Shown in pieces: positions 16,088-18,870 of a DNA stretch of 18,870 nt. Below the pieces are notes generated by a model. It saw nothing but the letters and a program-made list of their open reading frames with translations, was not told the origin of the DNA and searched no databases. The position numbers and the translations under genes are program-made. Numbering within the stretch: the stretch's first letter is position 1; each line of letters begins with the position of its first letter. Origin of the DNA: an uncultured Oscillospiraceae bacterium (GTDB taxonomy: Bacteria > Bacillota > Clostridia > Oscillospirales > Oscillospiraceae); NCBI GenBank assembly GCA_934589155.1, contig CAKTNP010000033.1, positions 1 through 18,870 of the forward strand, in the 5' to 3' direction.

Positions 16088-18870
16088 ATGAGCAAACGTA
16101 TTTTATCCCTGCTGCTTGCCCTGGTGCTTCTGGTGGGCCTGGTGCCCTTTGGAACCATCCCGGCACACGCAATCATCCCGGATAACGAAGCAGCAACATT
16201 TGGTGTATCCGCTGATGATAAAGAACTGAGCATCCTCAACAAGGGTGACGATGTTGTCCCGGATGAGGGTACCTGTGATTATGAACCCTGTGAAATTCAT
16301 GGGGTGTATCCAAATGATCTGGATTATGAGCACCGTGCTTTTGGCTGTACCATCGTCTATCCCGTTGGCACCAAGACTGTAACCCTGAAGCTGGATGAGT
16401 ATGGAGATCTCTGGAAGAGTGACGGCTCACATTATAAATGTGAGAGCGAGAGTTTTATGCGTGATGTAGAGGTTCTGACGGATCCGTCTGACTACTACCT
16501 CCTGGTGGATTCCACCAATGATCGTCAGTTTGCCCTGTACTTCCAGGTAGACTGCAAGCACGCCAAGACCACCGTCAAGTTTGAGAGCAACAACGACGGC
16601 ACCCACAACATGGTGGATTACTGCACCGTCTGCGGCGCCAAGGTCAGCTCCGCCCTGCAGAACTGCGCGGATAAGGACGGCAAGTGCGATAAGTGCGGCT
16701 ATGTCATGGGAGCCGCCACGCCGAAGGTTACTGTTACCGGCTTTGACGCCAAGGAAATGGTCCAGCGCTACGATGTAAATGCCACGGCCACTACCTTCGT
16801 GGTCACCGCTACGTCTTCCGACGGCGGGGAACTGTCCTATCAGTGGTATGTGAATACCGTGGACGGTTATGACGGCGCCACGGCGATTGATGGGGCCAAC
16901 ACTGCCTCCTTCACTCCCAACACCTCCGCAGAGACCCAGATGCAGTTTTATTTCTGCCGGGTCACCAATACCAGCGCCGCCGGTACCGCCACAGCAAACA
17001 GCGGCCTGCAGGCCGTGATCGTCGACGAGTTGCCCACCGTCACCGCCTATTTTTCCCTGTCCGACGACGGCCACTATGTGGTCGGCGATAACAACGGCGG
17101 TGGCAGCGGCGAGGTCATGGCCTTGCGGAAGGTTACCGTGCCTTACTTTGACCTGGGCCTGTACGGCCTGGAGGATTACTACTTCAAGTCCGAGACCTAT
17201 GGCCCCGATCCCGACAACCCCGACAGGCCCGGCTCCGACCTGACCCCCGGTACCAGTGACTATGCCTACGGCAAGATCACGGACCTTCACCTGATGATCT
17301 ACATGCTGGAGACCCAGTACTGCGGCATTGACGCTGCGGACGCAGGTAAGGGCTATCTGTACAACGAGGCCATCATGGGTACCCCCGCATTTAACGTTTC
17401 CGGCTCCACCGGCTCCTTCTTCATGAATGAGGTCTGGGGCCACGATCTGAACCTGAACTATTACCACAACTTCGTGTATCCTCTGGCCACCGGCGGCTGG
17501 GGCTCCACCATGGATCAGATTCTGCTCCATAACGGCGATGTGTTCACCATGATGATGTTCACCAGCTGGGCCTTCTTTGGGGACTCCGCCGCCGGCTTCA
17601 ACCACTTTGGCACCGCCGACAATAAGGTCCCCGCCGAACTGGAGGTCTTGAAGGACAAGGAGCTGGAGCTGACCCTGTACCGGTCCTACGGCTTTGGCGG
17701 TGACTACTCCACCTCTCATACCGTTGTCACCGATGGGCTGCCCGTGTATTACACTGCTTTGGAGGACCTGTATGACGGTGAGGTTGAGACCTGGACCGCC
17801 TGCGGCACTACCTCTGCCGACGGCACCTATACCGTAGATACCAAGGCTCTGAATCTGGAAGTGGGCAAGCAGTACCTGTTTGCCGTCGTCGGCCAGAAGG
17901 GCATTGAGAACACCGACGACTATGTTTCCTCCCCCGGCGGCGTCATCGTGGACGTGGTCAAGACCCTCTCCGATCCTGGCGATGCCATGGATGTGCGTAT
18001 TACCCTGGACGGCTCCGATGGCATCAAGGACTTCGGCAAGCTGGATTATGAGATCGTTTCCACCTTTGACAAAATCTGCACCGATGTGACCTCTGCCTTG
18101 GACGTCATCTCCGAGTCCACCGGCTACACCTTCGAGCTGACGAATACCGGCATCCAGTCCGTGACCAACCCTGACGGCGTAAAGATCGCCAACGGCCAGT
18201 TCGGCCCCAACTCCAAGTGGACCTTAACGCGCAACGGCGAGGATCCCGCCGATTACGCCGACGACGGCATCGTTGGCCACTGCAAGGTCGATGACGGCGA
18301 CGAGTTCGTCCTGACCTACACCGCCGACCGGACGGAAATGACCGTTTCCGTTTCCGTGGAAGGCAGCAAGTTTGACGACAAGTTCCAGGACCTGGAGGAC
18401 AGCTTCAAGGGCATGACTTACAGTGGCCAGACCGCCGCCGATGCTCTGACGGAAGTCCTTGCCCGGAATGGCTACACCTACACCGGCTCCACCTCCTACG
18501 TGACCGGCATTACCGATGCCAACGGCGTGAGTCTGACTGCCGGCGATGCTGCCCATGGTCCATGGTCCGGCTGGATGTTCACCGTCAACGGCGAAATGCC
18601 CACCCTGGGCACGGATCCCGAGACCGGCTATACCATTTATGCCTCCCTGGATACCTACGTGCTGCAGCCTGACGATGTGCTGCGGGTCTATTTTGTGAAC
18701 TGCCCCAGCTCCACCGACGACCACGTCTGGGACGAGGGCAAGGTCACCAAGAAGCCTACCTGCAAGGAAGAGGGCGTAAAGACCTATACCTGCGCCGTCT
18801 GCGGTGCCAGCCGGACCGAGCCCATCGAAAAGCTCACCACCCATACCTGGGACGAGGGCAAGGTCACCAA
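16088..18870 (+). CDS. Secreted multidomain protein with DUF4430 (transcobalamin-like) modules, 3' end outside window
   Basis: At least 927 residues are encoded with no stop before the window ends. AGGAGG (16075-16080) lies 7 bases before the ATG. A signal peptide (MSKRILSLLLALVLLVGLVP...AHA, residues 1-28) has no lipobox, so export is Sec-type. A cysteine-rich segment follows (about 155-205, with CTVCGAK and CDKCGY), then an Ig-like domain (about 230-315, with LSYQWYV). A first DUF4430-like module spans about 392-500 (FFMNEVWGHDLNLNYYHN; GDVFTMMMFTSW). A divergent one lies at about 666-746, and the clearest at about 775-872 (WSGWMFTVNGE, then YVLQPDDVLRVYFV). CxxC repeats (CAVCGAS) begin near 880. 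DUF4430 resembles the C-terminal domain of transcobalamin. With the upstream B12 riboswitch, surface corrinoid capture is the likely role; this is inferred. A cell-wall anchor may lie downstream. Confidence 0.85.
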   Translation, partial: MSKRILSLLLALVLLVGLVPFGTIPAHAIIPDNEAATFGVSADDKELSILNKGDDVVPDEGTCDYEPCEIHGVYPNDLDYEHRAFGCTIVYPVGTKTVTLKLDEYGDLWKSDGSHYKCESESFMRDVEVLTDPSDYYLLVDSTNDRQFALYFQVDCKHAKTTVKFESNNDGTHNMVDYCTVCGAKVSSALQNCADKDGKCDKCGYVMGAATPKVTVTGFDAKEMVQRYDVNATATTFVVTATSSDGGELSYQWYVNTVDGYDGATAIDGANTASFTPNTSAETQMQFYFCRVTNTSAAGTATANSGLQAVIVDELPTVTAYFSLSDDGHYVVGDNNGGGSGEVMALRKVTVPYFDLGLYGLEDYYFKSETYGPDPDNPDRPGSDLTPGTSDYAYGKITDLHLMIYMLETQYCGIDAADAGKGYLYNEAIMGTPAFNVSGSTGSFFMNEVWGHDLNLNYYHNFVYPLATGGWGSTMDQILLHNGDVFTMMMFTSWAFFGDSAAGFNHFGTADNKVPAELEVLKDKELELTLYRSYGFGGDYSTSHTVVTDGLPVYYTALEDLYDGEVETWTACGTTSADGTYTVDTKALNLEVGKQYLFAVVGQKGIENTDDYVSSPGGVIVDVVKTLSDPGDAMDVRITLDGSDGIKDFGKLDYEIVSTFDKICTDVTSALDVISESTGYTFELTNTGIQSVTNPDGVKIANGQFGPNSKWTLTRNGEDPADYADDGIVGHCKVDDGDEFVLTYTADRTEMTVSVSVEGSKFDDKFQDLEDSFKGMTYSGQTAADALTEVLARNGYTYTGSTSYVTGITDANGVSLTAGDAAHGPWSGWMFTVNGEMPTLGTDPETGYTIYASLDTYVLQPDDVLRVYFVNCPSSTDDHVWDEGKVTKKPTCKEEGVKTYTCAVCGASRTEPIEKLTTHTWDEGKVT
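18727..18870 (+). repeat. 120-base direct repeat (40-residue CxxC repeat)
   Basis: A 24-base stretch at 18727-18750 recurs exactly at 18847-18870, 120 bases on. It encodes WDEGKVTK within a unit of about 40 residues that reads HVWDEGKVTKKPTCKEEG, then VKTYTCAVCGASRTEPIEKL. The second copy is cut by the window end, so the copy number is unknown. Similar His/Trp plus CxxC repeats occur in many clostridial surface proteins; their function is not established. Confidence 0.85.

Noticed and set aside
16427..17719. 430-codon minus-strand frame across the secreted protein
   Set aside because: Low-complexity Gly/Val/Ile product without a ribosome site or domain; the plus strand has a signal peptide, a ribosome site and recognisable domains.

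Overview
The window looks like chromosome of a spore-forming, GC-rich (roughly 60% by eye) anaerobic Firmicute. An Oscillospiraceae-type gut clostridium is my best guess. The grounds are a complete spoIIA sporulation operon, a YunB-family sporulation gene, Firmicutes-style AGGAGG ribosome sites, an anaerobe-type ferredoxin protein, and a large secreted protein with DUF4430-like and CxxC repeats of a kind common in gut clostridia. The taxon is inferred, not demonstrated. I found no tRNA, rRNA, insertion sequence, phage gene or CRISPR array.

Layout. (1) 1-1658: 3' end of valS and its terminator. (2) 1675-3240: spoIIAA-spoIIAB-sigF with a terminator; this encodes the partner-switching module that controls the first forespore sigma factor. 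(3) 3246-8443: pcrA, a yunB-like gene and ligA on the plus strand, ending at a two-way terminator; a hairpin over the yunB ribosome site separates pcrA from the yunB-ligA pair. (4) 8458-11855, minus strand: a three-gene unit encoding a zinc-ribbon membrane protein, a TPM-domain membrane protein and an SPFH protein with three zinc ribbons. It matches Bacillus subtilis ydjG-ydjH-ydjI, a membrane-stress module, but pspA is absent here. (5) 11900-13322: a divergent MATE exporter whose promoter holds inverted repeats. (6) 13346-14199: a ferredoxin-like protein whose start lies at the foot of a very long hairpin. (7) 14190-15791: a uracil permease behind a leader that encodes a 23-residue peptide, a U-rich tract and a terminator, arranged like a UTP-sensing attenuator. 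(8) 15794-18870: a promoter, a cobalamin riboswitch with its own terminator, and a large secreted protein that runs off the window. That protein carries domains resembling the transcobalamin-like DUF4430 fold.

The two most interesting parts are the last two. A cobalamin riboswitch directly controlling an exported protein with transcobalamin-like modules suggests a cell-surface system for capturing vitamin B12 or related corrinoids. The uracil permease leader appears to use translation-coupled attenuation, best known from enterobacterial pyrBI, rather than the PyrR system usual in Firmicutes. Both are read from sequence and base pairing only; no database search or folding program was run.
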